Assembly: GCA_021292165.1 (NCBI GenBank)
Contig: CM037878.1
Location: forward strand, 11,648,857-11,712,856
From: Shinisaurus crocodilurus
Lineage: Eukaryota > Chordata > Lepidosauria > Squamata > Shinisauridae
Direction: 5' to 3'
Length of the DNA stretch: 64,000 bases
Part shown: positions 22,001 to 28,324 of the stretch, in pieces
How positions within the stretch are numbered: the first letter of the stretch is position 1
Layout of the letters: each line of letters starts with the position of its first letter
The notes under the pieces: model-generated
The model's database searches: none
What the model was told of the DNA's origin: nothing
What the model saw: only the letters and a program-made list of their open reading frames with translations
Translations under genes and position numbers: made by a program

Positions 22001-24130
22001 CCTGTATGACTAGTAGCCATTGATAGCCTTTGATAGCCTTGGCTCCTCCTACCAGCAGAAGTGTCTAAACAAGCCAAGGATGCTGCTTTCCTGGCTTGGT
22101 TTAGTGTTATGTCAGAACCCAAGAGTCTGGCTTGTCTCCCCCACAACAAGCCAGAGCTGTAACCCAAAAACAAACCCTGGGCTACAACTCTGGCTTGTAG
22201 GCAGAGAGACAAGCCAGAGTTTCGGGTTCACATGTCACACTAACTACATCAGGAACAGAGCATCCATTTATTTATTTATTTATTATATTTATGAATCGCC
22301 CATCTGGCCAGACATCCGGCCACTCTGAGCGATGTACAATCCAATAAAATACAGGCACACACACACACACAGTATAAAACACAATTAAAAACAGTACAAA
22401 ACTTAAAAATCCTAACCCACCCCATATTCCCGCCTGAAAAGCCACGTTTTTAATGCACAGCGGAAGCTAATCAAGGAAGGGGCATGGCGGAGGTCACTGG
22501 GGAGAGAGTTCCATAAATTGGGGGCTGCCACAGAAAAGGCCCTCCCCCTAGTCCCCACCAGCCTGGTTTCTCTGGCTGATGGGACAGGGAGAAGGCCGTC
22601 CGTGGCAGATCTTGTTGAGCGGCCTACTTGATGTTGCTGGAGGCGCTCCTTGAGATAAACTGGACCGGAGCCGTACAGGGTTTTAAAGGTCAATGACCTG
22701 TTCAGCCACTTGGCACAAGGAGCCAAGCAGAAGCGATCGAACCATGTCGACTAGCACGCTGGCTCACTCACGAGATGACCCAGGCTATTAAAGCAACTTA
22801 GGTTACCGTTTCGTGCAAACCAACCCATTCTAGCTGAGCTTCCGTTATCGAGCTTCTATCCTTGCACAATCAGCTCCAGTAGCCTGCATGACCTGTACTT
22901 CCTGGCAAAATACTCCAAACAACTGTTTGAATGTCCGTCCGTCCCCCATCTCCCTCAAAACAACCTTTAGGGTTGCAACAGAAAAAGATTCACCGAAGGG
23001 ATACTTACAGCCGGGGCGTCAACTGTGGTATAGCGGATGATGACCTGGAAGGGCTGGTGAAGCTCCAGGGAAGAAGGTAAGGAGATGGTGAGGGCTGAGC
23101 CGTAATCTGTGAAGGGGTCCACTCTGAAGAAAAGTGGGCACGGGGGCACGGAGGACGGGGCGCGCTCAGGGAAGGTGGGCACGGGCGGAGGGGGAACCTC
23201 GGGAGCAAGAGGAAGATCCGAGAAGGAATAGGCCAAGTGGTTAATGGGGCTAGCAGGAGAGGCCAGGGGCGAGTAGGGGTCGGCCGCACACATTGCGGTG
23301 CCCTTGGGGTCCGGCGGAGGGGCGTCGTCCTGAGGATCCGCGCCCGGCAAGCGGGCGAACGGGCAGTCGGGGGCCGCCAGCAAGGCGGACGGGCAGCCAC
23401 CCTGGCGGCGGTGGTGGGCAGCAGGGGTGGCGGTGGGGCAGTGGCCGTGCAGGCCGGCCAGGACACCGAGGGGGCAGTGGGCCGCCAGCTCGGGGTCTGG
23501 GGGCGCCAGGCAGCCCGAGCCGAGGGCCGACAGGGCGCTGGGGGTGCTGAGGGGGCAGTGGGGGTGCGGGTCCGAGAGGGGCGTGGGCGAGGGGCAGCCG
23601 GTCAGGGCGAGGGGGCAGTGGGGCGAGGGGCAGCGCGGCGGCGGCGGCGCTGACCAGGGCCGGGCGGCCGCCGGCGGGTCCGTGGCCTCCGGCCCTGACG
23701 GGGATGGAGACGACGCGGCGGGGGCGGAGGCCGAAGCGGGGTCCAGAGCGGAGCACCTTTGGGCGCCGTCCTCGGCGTCGCCCGCGCCTGGGCTCTGCGG
23801 GCTCGTCCTGCCGCCTCCCGCCGAGGAGGAGCCGCGAGGGGAGAAGGCGAAGCCGCAGCGCGCCCCCTCGGCCGGGGAGAGCCGGAAGTCCACCGAGGCG
23901 ACCCGCAGGGCCGGGTGCGTGTCGAGCACCAGCGCGCGGCGGCGGGCGTGCTGCGGGCTGCCCTCCCGGCTGCCCCCGCCCGCCCGCCGAGCGCAGAGCT
24001 CCAGCACCAGGCAGCCGGCCAGGGCGCGGGCCTCGGGCCGCAGGTCCAGCCCCAGGCGGAGGTGGCGGAGGCGGAACAGCGACGCGCTGGAGGCCGACGC
24101 CACGTCTGGGGGGCTCTCGGGGCCCGCCAT
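1215..24130 (-). CDS. RNPEPL1: RNPEPL1, arginyl aminopeptidase-like 1 (exons 1-8, 3' part outside window)
   Basis: M1-family (gluzincin) aminopeptidase-like protein, related to aminopeptidase B and leukotriene A4 hydrolase; members remove N-terminal residues using one zinc ion. Joined exons (24130-23009, 11158-11018, 10229-10078, 8827-8711, 7426-7191, 4301-4188, 2751-2639, 1323-1215) give one open frame of 701 codons plus one base; every junction has GT and AG. Zinc ligands are visible as HEVAH (residues 551-555) with Glu574 after 18 residues. The substrate motif reads VAMEN (524-528) where classical members have GAMEN; YEKG (640-643) supplies the expected catalytic tyrosine. The start ATG at 24128-24130 is followed by [16 protein letters not shown], as I recall for mammalian RNPEPL1. 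The C-terminal helical domain lies beyond the left edge. Residues 98-329 are a lineage-specific low-complexity expansion. Family identity is very secure; enzyme activity is inferred from the motifs. Confidence 0.95.
1324..2638. other. RNPEPL1 intron 7
   Basis: Holds the composite hAT-like MITE at 1479-1881 and a (CA)n run at 2580-2605 close to the exon 7 donor. I see nothing else recognisable from 1890 to 2575. Confidence 0.6.
1479..1881. mobile_element. Composite hAT-like MITE A (half arm + 226 bp + full hairpin)
   Basis: A left arm starting CAGTGTTCTCCAACCTTGGG (1479 to about 1549) is followed by unrelated sequence (about 1550-1775) and then a complete hairpin copy (1776-1881). The 8-bp sequence cgctagag directly repeats at 1471-1478 and 1882-1889, so the whole 403 bp behaves as one inserted unit. 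The inner hairpin has no duplication of its own. Confidence 0.8.
2639..2751 (-). CDS. RNPEPL1: RNPEPL1 exon 7
   Basis: 113 bases encoding [18 protein letters not shown] through FDAFLR. The YEKG tyrosine is the likely transition-state stabiliser by homology with leukotriene A4 hydrolase. TACAG acceptor and GTTAGT donor. Confidence 0.93.
2949..3026 (+). repeat. Dispersed repeat shared with 5257-5334
   Basis: The stretch reading CCACCTTGAAATCACT then GTAGCCGCTTTGATCACCTG and CAAACTGGGAGAT occurs almost unchanged at 5257-5334. Family unknown; short and A/C-rich in flank. Confidence 0.6.
3711..3782. mobile_element. Short MITE-like fold-back fragment
   Basis: Starts GTGCAATCCTAGACGTAT and continues with AATTCAATGGGGCTTACTTC. 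Related copies at 14798-14890 and 60718-60812 begin and end with complementary 'CAATCCTA' and 'TAGGATTG' segments. Confidence 0.55.
4188..4301 (-). CDS. RNPEPL1: RNPEPL1 exon 6
   Basis: 114 bases encoding [20 protein letters not shown], then a stretch ending [15 protein letters not shown] acceptor and GTATGT donor; the frame joins both neighbours. Confidence 0.92.
4515..4910 (+). mobile_element. L2-like LINE 3' end
   Basis: Translates in part as [20 protein letters not shown] and VLAYKALHG, the conserved end of L2/Rex1-type ORF2. It is followed by an AT-rich 3' UTR with 'ACCGCCCAGAGAGCTTTGGC' and an AAT microsatellite. Confidence 0.75.
4914..5168. mobile_element. Tigger-like MITE, copy 1
   Basis: About 255 bp with imperfect terminal inverted repeats (AATACCTTGGATTGCAAG at the left, CTCTCAATCCAAGGCATGAC at the right), next to TA. 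Copies at 16459, 26886 and 37016. Confidence 0.8.
5985..6235 (-). mobile_element. L2-like LINE tail, antisense, with (CA)n
   Basis: (TTTA)n, then CGCCCATCTGGCCAGGCATC, a CA run at 6084-6111 and AATCCTAACCCACCCCATAT; same family as the copy at 22262. Confidence 0.7.
6477..6611. mobile_element. hAT-like hairpin MITE
   Basis: A 135-bp near-perfect hairpin with ends CAGTGTTTCTC/GAGAAACACTG. Flanking 8-mers gactaaca and gactaacg match at 7 of 8 and have TA in the middle. Confidence 0.85.
7191..7426 (-). CDS. RNPEPL1: RNPEPL1 exon 5, catalytic exon
   Basis: 236 bases (residues 511-590) carrying the VAMEN motif and the complete zinc site HEVAH with Glu574 in WLSEG. TTCCAG acceptor and GTAAGC donor. 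Confidence 0.95.
7427..8710. other. RNPEPL1 intron 4
   Basis: Half of it is a sense-oriented LINE fragment (7575-8246). The rest (8260-8700) has no recognised feature. Confidence 0.6.
7575..8246 (+). mobile_element. CR1/L3-like LINE ORF2 3' fragment
   Basis: Frames read [19 protein letters not shown], then [18 protein letters not shown] and [18 protein letters not shown], typical of the end of CR1-superfamily reverse transcriptase ORFs. One frameshift near 7860 shows decay. It ends with GACCCTTGGTCAGATCCAGC; the same end occurs in antisense at 21640-21838. Confidence 0.8.
8711..8827 (-). CDS. RNPEPL1: RNPEPL1 exon 4
   Basis: 117 bases encoding [13 protein letters not shown], then [14 protein letters not shown] and [13 protein letters not shown] acceptor and GTAAGT donor. 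Confidence 0.92.
9159..9357 (+). mobile_element. Sauria-type tRNA-derived SINE
   Basis: Starts GAGCCAGTGTGGCGTAGTGG, contains the B-box-like GGGTTCTAGTCC and ends with CCGCCTTGGGTTCCTTGCAG and an ATAAATA tail. An internal stretch is deleted after GGGACTTTGGGCTTG. Confidence 0.9.
9358..10073 (+). mobile_element. L1 LINE 3' end (ORF2 C-terminus, 3' UTR, tail)
   Basis: The ORF at 9394-9882 (162 codons) encodes the L1 ORF2 C-terminus with the cysteine motif CWKC...HVWWTC and [18 protein letters not shown]. It is uninterrupted, so the insertion is fairly young. The 3' UTR ends in a (AAAT)n tail at 10039-10073, only a few bases from the RNPEPL1 exon 3 donor on the other strand. Confidence 0.88.
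10078..10229 (-). CDS. RNPEPL1: RNPEPL1 exon 3
   Basis: 152 bases encoding [12 protein letters not shown] through [13 protein letters not shown] to ADIGP and part of an Arg. Its donor reads GTAATT and runs straight into T-rich sequence that is the antisense of an L1 tail (see findings). Confidence 0.92.
10230..11017. other. RNPEPL1 intron 2
   Basis: 788 bp; I see no recognisable repeat or coding signal apart from short A-rich stretches. Confidence 0.5.
11018..11158 (-). CDS. RNPEPL1: RNPEPL1 exon 2
   Basis: 47 codons, phase 0 at both ends, TTAG acceptor and GTAGAG donor. Encodes [11 protein letters not shown], then [20 protein letters not shown], the signature of the M1 N-terminal domain. 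Confidence 0.93.
11346..11417. repeat. (TCC)n/(CAC)n microsatellite
   Basis: About 70 bp of TCC units changing to CAC units. It produces spurious poly-Ser, poly-Arg and poly-Gly reading frames. Confidence 0.9.
12527..12655. mobile_element. hAT-like hairpin MITE
   Basis: 129-bp hairpin with CAGTGTTCTCC/GGAGAACACTG ends. Flanking 8-mers acctagca and accttgca differ at one base. Confidence 0.85.
13595..14018. mobile_element. Composite hAT-like MITE B (half arm + 217 bp + full hairpin)
   Basis: A left arm (13595 to about 13666) is followed by about 217 bp of unrelated DNA and a full hairpin (13884-14018). Perfect 8-bp direct repeats gtttagta lie at 13587-13594 and 14019-14026. The middle segment shows no resemblance to that of composite A. 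The outer arm and the inner left arm share the variant CCAGATATTTTTGG. Confidence 0.8.
14798..14890. mobile_element. Short MITE-like fold-back repeat
   Basis: Begins GGCTGCAATCCTAAACACAC and ends GTAAGCATACATAGGATTGT, complementary ends of about 10 bp; related to the copies at 3711 and 60718. Confidence 0.6.
15583..15669. mobile_element. hAT-like hairpin MITE remnant cut by CR1 end
   Basis: Reads GACTACAACTCCCAGCATTC, then the complementary arm GCTGATGGGAGTT, which stops where the antisense CR1 3' terminus (ATCATAGAATCATAG) begins. Confidence 0.6.
15670..16045 (-). mobile_element. CR1 LINE 3' fragment
   Basis: The minus strand encodes [20 protein letters not shown] and [18 protein letters not shown] and ends in the CR1 (ATTCTATG)n terminus. 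Very similar to the end of the longer copy at 40312-41547. Confidence 0.88.
16292..16411. mobile_element. hAT-like hairpin MITE
   Basis: 120-bp hairpin with a short loop. Flanking 8-mers ctctaaac and ctctaaag match at 7 of 8. Confidence 0.85.
16459..16714. mobile_element. Tigger-like MITE, copy 2
   Basis: Ends CAGTAATACCTTGGATTGCA and TGCAATCCAAGGTATTACTG, flanked by TA on both sides. Confidence 0.85.
17490..17663 (+). mobile_element. 5S-rRNA-derived SINE, copy 2
   Basis: Same head (AAGCTAAGCAGGGTC, ACTTGGATGGGAGAC) and CR1-like tail as the copy at 811. It continues into a fold-back element at 17679, an arrangement repeated in inverse orientation at 20721-20992. Confidence 0.85.
17679..17776. 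mobile_element. Second fold-back MITE family (MITE2)
   Basis: Arms GTTTAGACAGAAAAAAAGTC and the complementary TCTTTTTCTGTCTAAAC enclose the 'ctacaactccca' motif. The hAT-like MITE at 17777 inserted at its right end. Confidence 0.75.
17777..17911. mobile_element. hAT-like hairpin MITE inserted in MITE2
   Basis: 135-bp hairpin with perfect 8-bp duplication gtctaaac at 17769-17776 and 17912-17919. The related MITE2 copy at 20721-20804 has a single gtctaaac at this position, so it serves as an empty-site reference. Confidence 0.9.
18120..18610 (-). mobile_element. Old CR1-type LINE, 3' part
   Basis: Antisense reading of 'AGAAATTTGTCTAATTCTC' and 'TTTTCCAGCTCTGCAATTCC' corresponds to the CR1 ORF2 end (LDKF... 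and ELEK). The copy is diverged, with later insertions to its right. Confidence 0.6.
19036..19210. mobile_element. Fragment of fold-back element with GGTTCACATG motif
   Basis: Reads GACCCGGTTCACATGTAACC and TATAGGTTCACACATCACCC; the terminal motif is shared with the elements at 30036 and 32922. Confidence 0.5.
19347..19466. mobile_element. hAT-like hairpin MITE
   Basis: 120-bp hairpin. Flanking 8-mers gattaggg and ggttagga match at 6 of 8, with central TA kept. Confidence 0.82.
19497..19800 (-). mobile_element. CR1 LINE 3' fragment
   Basis: Antisense CR1 end beginning at the ATCATAGAATCATAG-type terminus and extending into the ORF2 C-terminus (same frame motifs as 15670-16045). Confidence 0.88.
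19800..20055 (-). mobile_element. Old CR1 RT-domain fragment
   Basis: Contains ATGATTTATGAACAAGTTAA, the antisense of the region encoding the '(L)FINDL' RT segment. Belongs with the other old CR1 pieces from 18.1 to 21.5 kb. Confidence 0.5.
20056..20460 (-). mobile_element. L2-like LINE 3' end
   Basis: The minus strand encodes [20 protein letters not shown] and [11 protein letters not shown], the conserved C-terminus of L2-type ORF2, followed by the CGCCCATCTGGCC tail. Confidence 0.85.
20480..20700 (-). mobile_element. Old CR1 RT-domain fragment
   Basis: Antisense of GACTTCGTCAAATG...TTTGAAGTCCACGTATAC corresponds to the RT motif around YLDF.KAFD. Split from the pieces at 19.8 and 21.0 kb by the L2-like and 5S-SINE insertions. 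Confidence 0.55.
20721..20804. mobile_element. MITE2 fold-back, second copy
   Basis: Reads AGATCCTACAACTCCCAGCA to TTTTTTTCTGTCTAAAC; inverse copy of 17679-17776 without the inserted hAT-like MITE. Confidence 0.72.
20821..20992 (-). mobile_element. 5S-rRNA-derived SINE, copy 3
   Basis: Reverse complement of the 5S-SINE: GGTCTCCCATCCAAGTAATC and CCCTGCTTAGCTTTCCACGC, with the CR1-like tail to its left. Confidence 0.85.
20993..21490 (-). mobile_element. Old CR1 RT-domain fragment, continuation
   Basis: Weakly recognisable antisense CR1 sequence (for example GCTTGATCATTTTACCTTTAA and AAATGGATGCCATCCAAATC), consistent with the 5' continuation of the pieces to the left. Confidence 0.4.
21640..21838 (-). 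mobile_element. CR1/L3-like LINE 3' end
   Basis: Begins AAGAAGAGCCCTGCTGGATC, then GACCAAGGGTCCATCTAGTC. It is the reverse complement of the 3' end of the LINE fragment at 7575-8246. Confidence 0.85.
21838..22004 (-). mobile_element. 5S-rRNA-derived SINE, copy 4
   Basis: Antisense copy with CTGACCCTGCTTAGCTTTCC and the CR1-like tail at its left end; directly follows the CR1/L3-like end. Confidence 0.83.
22015..22250. repeat. Fold-back repeat with 'GGCTTG'/'CAAGCC' arms
   Basis: Several complementary segments (AACAAGCCAGAGCTGTAACC against GGGCTACAACTCTGGCTTGT). Outer ends were not defined. Confidence 0.5.
22262..22735 (-). mobile_element. L2-like LINE 3' end with (CA)n
   Basis: The minus strand encodes [20 protein letters not shown] and [20 protein letters not shown], followed by the CGCCCATCTGGCC tail and (TTTA)n at the left. 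Confidence 0.87.
23009..24130 (-). CDS. RNPEPL1: RNPEPL1 exon 1 coding part (374 codons)
   Basis: Begins with ATG at 24128-24130 and ends with a GTAAGT donor after codons for DAPA. Residues 1-97 and 330-374 ([14 protein letters not shown] and [11 protein letters not shown]) match the conserved N-terminal beta domain. Residues 98-329 are Pro/Ser/Ala/Cys/His-rich and have no counterpart of this length in the mammalian protein, where I recall a linker of about 25 residues. The frame stays open for 1122 bases, so it is a genuine coding expansion or, less likely, an intron that happens to stay open; I saw no good internal donor. Confidence 0.9.
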
Positions 24131-24700
24131 GGAGGACGGCGAGGGCGAGCAGCGCGCGGGGGCGGCCGAGGCAGAGCTATGTGAAATCCATGGGCGGGCG
24201 GAGGAGGCCCCGGCGCGGCGGATGATTCACGGAGGCGGCTCGCGCGGCCCACTCAGCAGCGCCAGGAAGAGGCCCGGCCCGGCCCAGCCCAGCCCAGCCT
24301 AGCCTAGCGCCGGGGCCTGCCCGCTTGGCTGCCGCGCGACGCTGGACCGGGCGGTTTGCGGCCGCTGGGCGGCGCCAGAGAGAAGCAGGCGGCGGCCCAG
24401 AGCGAGGCAGCGGGCGGCAGCGGCCACCAGGGGGCGCTCCCACGCCCGCCCGCCAGCCTCGGCTGGGGAGACGTCGCAGCGCCGCCTTCCCATGCGGGGG
24501 AGGGTTCCGATCGGAACCCCGGCCTCGGATAGCACGCTTTGCTCCAGAACGCTGATCTCCGCCGCTTCGGAGCAGGCCAGGGGCGCGGAACGGAACCTCT
24601 TACCTTGCCAGCTGCTCCCGAATCGTACATTGGACGCTGCCCCTGGTCCGTCTCTCTCCACTCTTGCAGGGAGTGAGAGCGAGCATCCCAGAGCGTTCCA
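23230..24700 (-). promoter_or_regulatory. RNPEPL1: CpG island covering RNPEPL1 promoter, 5' UTR and exon 1
   Basis: Dense CpG and very high G+C, in sharp contrast to the AT-rich DNA on both sides. It covers the start codon, upstream sequence to about 24.7 kb with GC-box-like GGGCGG motifs, and most of exon 1. No TATA box was seen. This is the usual promoter type for a housekeeping gene; the transcription start was not determined. Confidence 0.75.
23365..23640 (-). repeat. RNPEPL1: Degenerate G-rich minisatellite inside RNPEPL1 exon 1
   Basis: The plus strand repeats a core close to GGGGGCAGTGGG at irregular spacing (around 23435, 23470, 23549, 23610). On the coding strand it yields recurring His-Cys-Pro-Leu and Gly-Cys-Pro, eight Cys-Pro pairs within residues 167-257. 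Confidence 0.75.
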
Positions 24701-25000
24701 CGTGGGAGGGCTGCCAGCGACCTGAGATTTCTTTTTAAAGTTATGTTAGATTAAAAGCAAAGCAATGTAAAAAAAATAATAACACCACAAGCGCGTATCT
24801 CAGCCAAGCCTGTTAAATCCACATAGTCGTTTTTACTCATTTTGCTCTCATAGCATTCTCTAAAGTTCATATATACCAGAGTAATTGCATACGACGCTCT
24901 CTCCTCCACTGATTAAAGGGAGTCACTCTGGTGGAACGCCGGAAACAACAAATGCCTCCCTGACTGCCAAGTCAGCTAACCCACGAGGGAACCGTTGCTT

Positions 25001-25240
25001 ATTTATTTATTTATTTATTTATTTATTGTATTTCTATCCCACCTTTCCCCCCTGTAAAGTACCCAAGGCACCTTACATAATCCTCCATTTTTATCCTCAC
25101 AACAACCCTGTGAGGTAGGTTAGGCTGAGAGTCAGTGACTGGCCCATGGTCACCAAAGTGAGCTTCATGGCCCAGTGGGGGGGGGGGGGACTAGAACCCG
25201 GATCTCCCAGCTCCCAGTCCAACATTACACCAAACTGGCT
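25001..25240 (-). mobile_element. Sauria-type SINE
   Basis: Antisense: (TTTA)n, CTATCCCACCTTTCC, then CCTCACAACAACCCTGTGAG and GGCTGAGAGTCAGTGACTGG. The 5' end is degraded at CAAACTGGCT. Confidence 0.9.
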
Positions 25241-26885
25241 TTCTTTAAATTGGCCAGTCCAGAGATTTGGTGGGTTATAGGGCCAATCTTGAAGCATTCC
25301 CACCCACAAGACAGGTCTGGCAGATTTGGATACCACAAGGAGTGCCCAGGTGATGGTGTCTTGTTTGAAATACTGGTAGCTAATTATTTTCCACAGCACA
25401 GGTCTTGCAGGGTACGGCCACCTAGCTTTATCTCAATGAAGTAGCTAGGAACCTCTTTGAAGTTTCCTTTCCTTCCTTAGAGCAGGGATCCCCCGACCTT
25501 CTTGGGTCAGTGTGGGCACACTTGGGATTTTGAGAGCTGTGGGTGCTGTCACAAAATGGCTACCATGGTGGACATGATTGGTCACAACACGACTCATTTT
25601 CCAGAAGGCAAACTGGTGAGACTAAAAGTAACTTGCTGAAGAACCGAAGTACAAGACAGAGGTGAGCCCAAATAAAGGAAAGCGCTTCACTTTGCAGCAT
25701 GGCAGCCTCCAGTTAAAAATGATACATCTTAATAAAAATCAGGACAGGAAGCCTGGCACATTGGAGACCCCAGCCTAGAGTCAAACTATTTTCTTTGTTC
25801 TGCCCCATCCTTAGTACAGCCTTAAAGCCACCAAGTCCTTTGTACTCTTCATTCTGAAGACTGTAACTGTCCTTGGGTTTGGTCACCAGTTCTTTTTGCC
25901 TGGGCACCTAGCATATTCTTGGGGGTCAGCTGAGCTCTAAAGTTAGTTCAATTTGTCTGCAAGCTTGCTTCTCCTGATCCTTTCCCAGCAAGCCCCCCCC
26001 CCCCGCTCCACTCTGGTGCCTGTCCCACATATCCAGGGGGCCAGAGTTCTCCATTCTTTTCTTGAACCACCTTGTTGCCTCACTTGCTCACAGAGATGTT
26101 TGCCCTCTACACCCAGAGAAAAAAAGTGATGGGAGAAGTGCCCGTTAAATCCGAAGCCAAGTTCCATACATAATGCAGTGTAACTGGTGGAAGTCCCTGC
26201 TTCCATTTTTGGGTGCCTTCCGGAGGGTGTGTCCTATGTACAAGTTGTCATCTTTTGAGTCCAGTGGTAATGGTCAAGCAGGGAATCTGGAGCAATTGTG
26301 ATGCTACTACCACATGTCTTGAGCAAAGTGCAACCATTTTCAATCACCTTTTAAAACCTCTTTGGGTAGCCTTTTGGCTAGGCCCCTTCCTTGCCTCCTT
26401 TTCCTCAGTCTCCTCCACTCCCTCCATGTTTGTTATTTCCTTTGGTATAGTTAGGTGTAAGGAGAAGCCCCATTTGGGGTCCCAAATAACAGCCAAGCCA
26501 CCTCAGTTTGGTTTTATCATTGTCCATAGGACTATGTGCTAGGGGGTTGGTATACTAACCAGGATGGTGTTGTTGTTTTTCTTTTGAAACACATGTGCAT
26601 GCATCTCTGTGTATGTTAAAAAATGAAGTCTGTAGTTTGGACTTGAATGGTTGTTTGAGCGATCTTTCTCCCCTTTCCCCCATTTGGTTGACGCACAGTG
26701 CCGAAGTCTGCATGTTGCGCCGATAAAGGACCCTTTAGTCCCACATTCATCAGTACATGTGTACATGTGTGAGAGTTCATATAGGAATGTGAATGAGGAC
26801 GTTTGGCAATACCACTTACACTAAAAAAGATTAGTACTACAGACTCCCTGTTGCACCCACACTGTCCAGATGAGTTTGCTTAATA

Positions 26886-27136
26886 CAGTCATGCCTTGGA
26901 TTGAGAGCATAATTCGTTCCGGAAACGTGCTTGTAATCCAAAACACTCTTATATCAAAACGAAATCCCCCCCAAAAAAAATTGTACAGAGATTTTTAATT
27001 TAAGCCGTACTACAGTACTTGTATTGCAAGACGTCGCTTATATATCAAGTAAAAAATAAATAAATAAATATTTAAAAATTTGCTTGTCTTGCAAAACGCT
27101 CTCAAACCAAGTTACTTGCAATCCAAGGTATTACTG
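26886..27136. mobile_element. Tigger-like MITE, copy 3
   Basis: Ends CAGTCATGCCTTGGATTGAG and CAATCCAAGGTATTACTG, flanked by TA on both sides. Confidence 0.87.
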
Positions 27137-27389
27137 TACTGCTAGATCCCATAATTTAACATCATATAATTTTCTAAGTTTGGGAATTTTTGTACTCTTC
27201 CAGCACTTAGCATTCAGTATCCTAGCTGCCACAATAATACGGAAATAGATTTCTTTAGATCAGGAGTAGGCAACCTTTTGGGCCTGTGGGGCACATTTGA
27301 AAATTGGAGAAACTGTCTTGGCTGTCATGAATAGGCAATGCTAGTCACAAAGGACAAGTAACCTACCCAGAGACATTCATGGGAAACTG

Positions 27390-27462
27390 CAGTGTTCTCC
27401 CACCTTGGGTCCCCGGATGTTTTTGGCCTACAACTCCCAGCATGCCCCAGCCAGCATAGCCC
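27390..27462. mobile_element. Half copy of hAT-like MITE
   Basis: Left arm only (CAGTGTTCTCCCACCTTGGG to CCAGCATAGC). I found no matching right arm or duplicated flank within the next 600 bp. Confidence 0.7.
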
Positions 27463-27669
27463 TGAGCCAGAGGCTCCCACTTCACTTTGAAGCAATCCCA
27501 GCTATTGGCGTGGAAACAAAGCTAGACCCAGGATTTAGCTACCTTCTTTCCTGGTTCTGTACAGACTATAATTTCCACAGAGCAACAGGAGCAATTTCCC
27601 CTCCTACTGCTACAGTGGCACTAGACCAGCATAGGCAGTTTTAAAACTGTACAAATGTCATGGCATTCA

Positions 27670-27876
27670 TGTATTGCATTTGTAGCTCACCCTTCCTTCA
27701 AAGTGCTCAGGTGTTCTCCTCCCTCTTATTCTCACAAGGCTGTGAGGTAGGTAGATTAGTCTGAGAGATAGTGACTGGTGCAGAGTCATTCAGTGAGCTT
27801 CATGACTGAGTGGGGACTTGAGTCTGGGTCTCTCGGGACTTAATCCAACACTCTAACCACTGTGCCACACTGGCTC
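27670..27876 (-). mobile_element. Sauria-type SINE, diverged
   Basis: Antisense: GTGAGGTAGGTAGATTAGTC, CAGTGAGCTTCATGACTGAG and ACTGTGCCACACTGGCTC. Confidence 0.85.
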
Positions 27877-27938
27877 TGGCTCTATGCAGAGGGAACATGG
27901 CTTCCTGAACCTTTGCTGTATTGCGCCTTGGCAGCATA

Positions 27939-27940
<2 letters not shown>

Positions 27941-27975
<35 letters not shown>

Positions 27976-28216
27976 AATAATAATAATAATACATTTATAT
28001 CCCGCCTTTTTTTCCCGTTTGCAAGAAACCCAAGGAGGATTACAAGGTTCTCCTCCTCTCCATTTTATCCTCACAACAACCCTGTGAGGTAGGTTAGGCT
28101 GAGAGTCAGTGACTGGCCCAAAATCGCCCAGTGAGATTCATGGACAAGTGGGGACTAGAACCCAGATCTCCAGAGTCCCAGTCAATCACTCTAACCACTA
28201 CACCACACTGGCTCTC
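27941..28216 (-). mobile_element. Sauria-type SINE with ATT/AAT hairpin microsatellite
   Basis: The palindromic (ATT)n(AAT)n run at 27941-27990 takes the place of the A-rich tail. Then TTTATATCCCGCCTT, ACAACCCTGTGAGGTAGGTT and CACTACACCACACTGGCTCT. Confidence 0.9.
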
Positions 28217-28324
28217 ACAAATTTGGCATTTTTCAAGGGAGAGATTGGCTTGATACACATTCATTTCTTCATGTAACTGGTAGAAGACATCAACCATGCC
28301 CAAAGAACAGAATGCACACAAGAG

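Larger units (their letters stand above)
11159..23008. other. RNPEPL1 intron 1, repeat-rich
   Basis: An 11.85-kb intron containing at least six hairpin hAT-like MITEs, three 5S-SINEs, CR1 and L2-like LINE fragments and a Tigger-like MITE, many nested. Stretches without recognised content: 11540-12500 (G/C-tract rich), 12670-13590, 14030-14790, 14895-15580, 16720-17480 and 22740-23008. Confidence 0.7.
24701..28324. other. Intergenic region between RNPEPL1 promoter and ABCC5 3' end
   Basis: Contains three Sauria-type SINEs, a Tigger-like MITE, a half hAT-like MITE at 27390 and remnants of a hAT-type element near 25485 ('GGGATCCCCGACCTTCTTGG') and 27258. I see no gene or conserved ORF; 25640-26880 has nothing recognisable. 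Confidence 0.65.
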
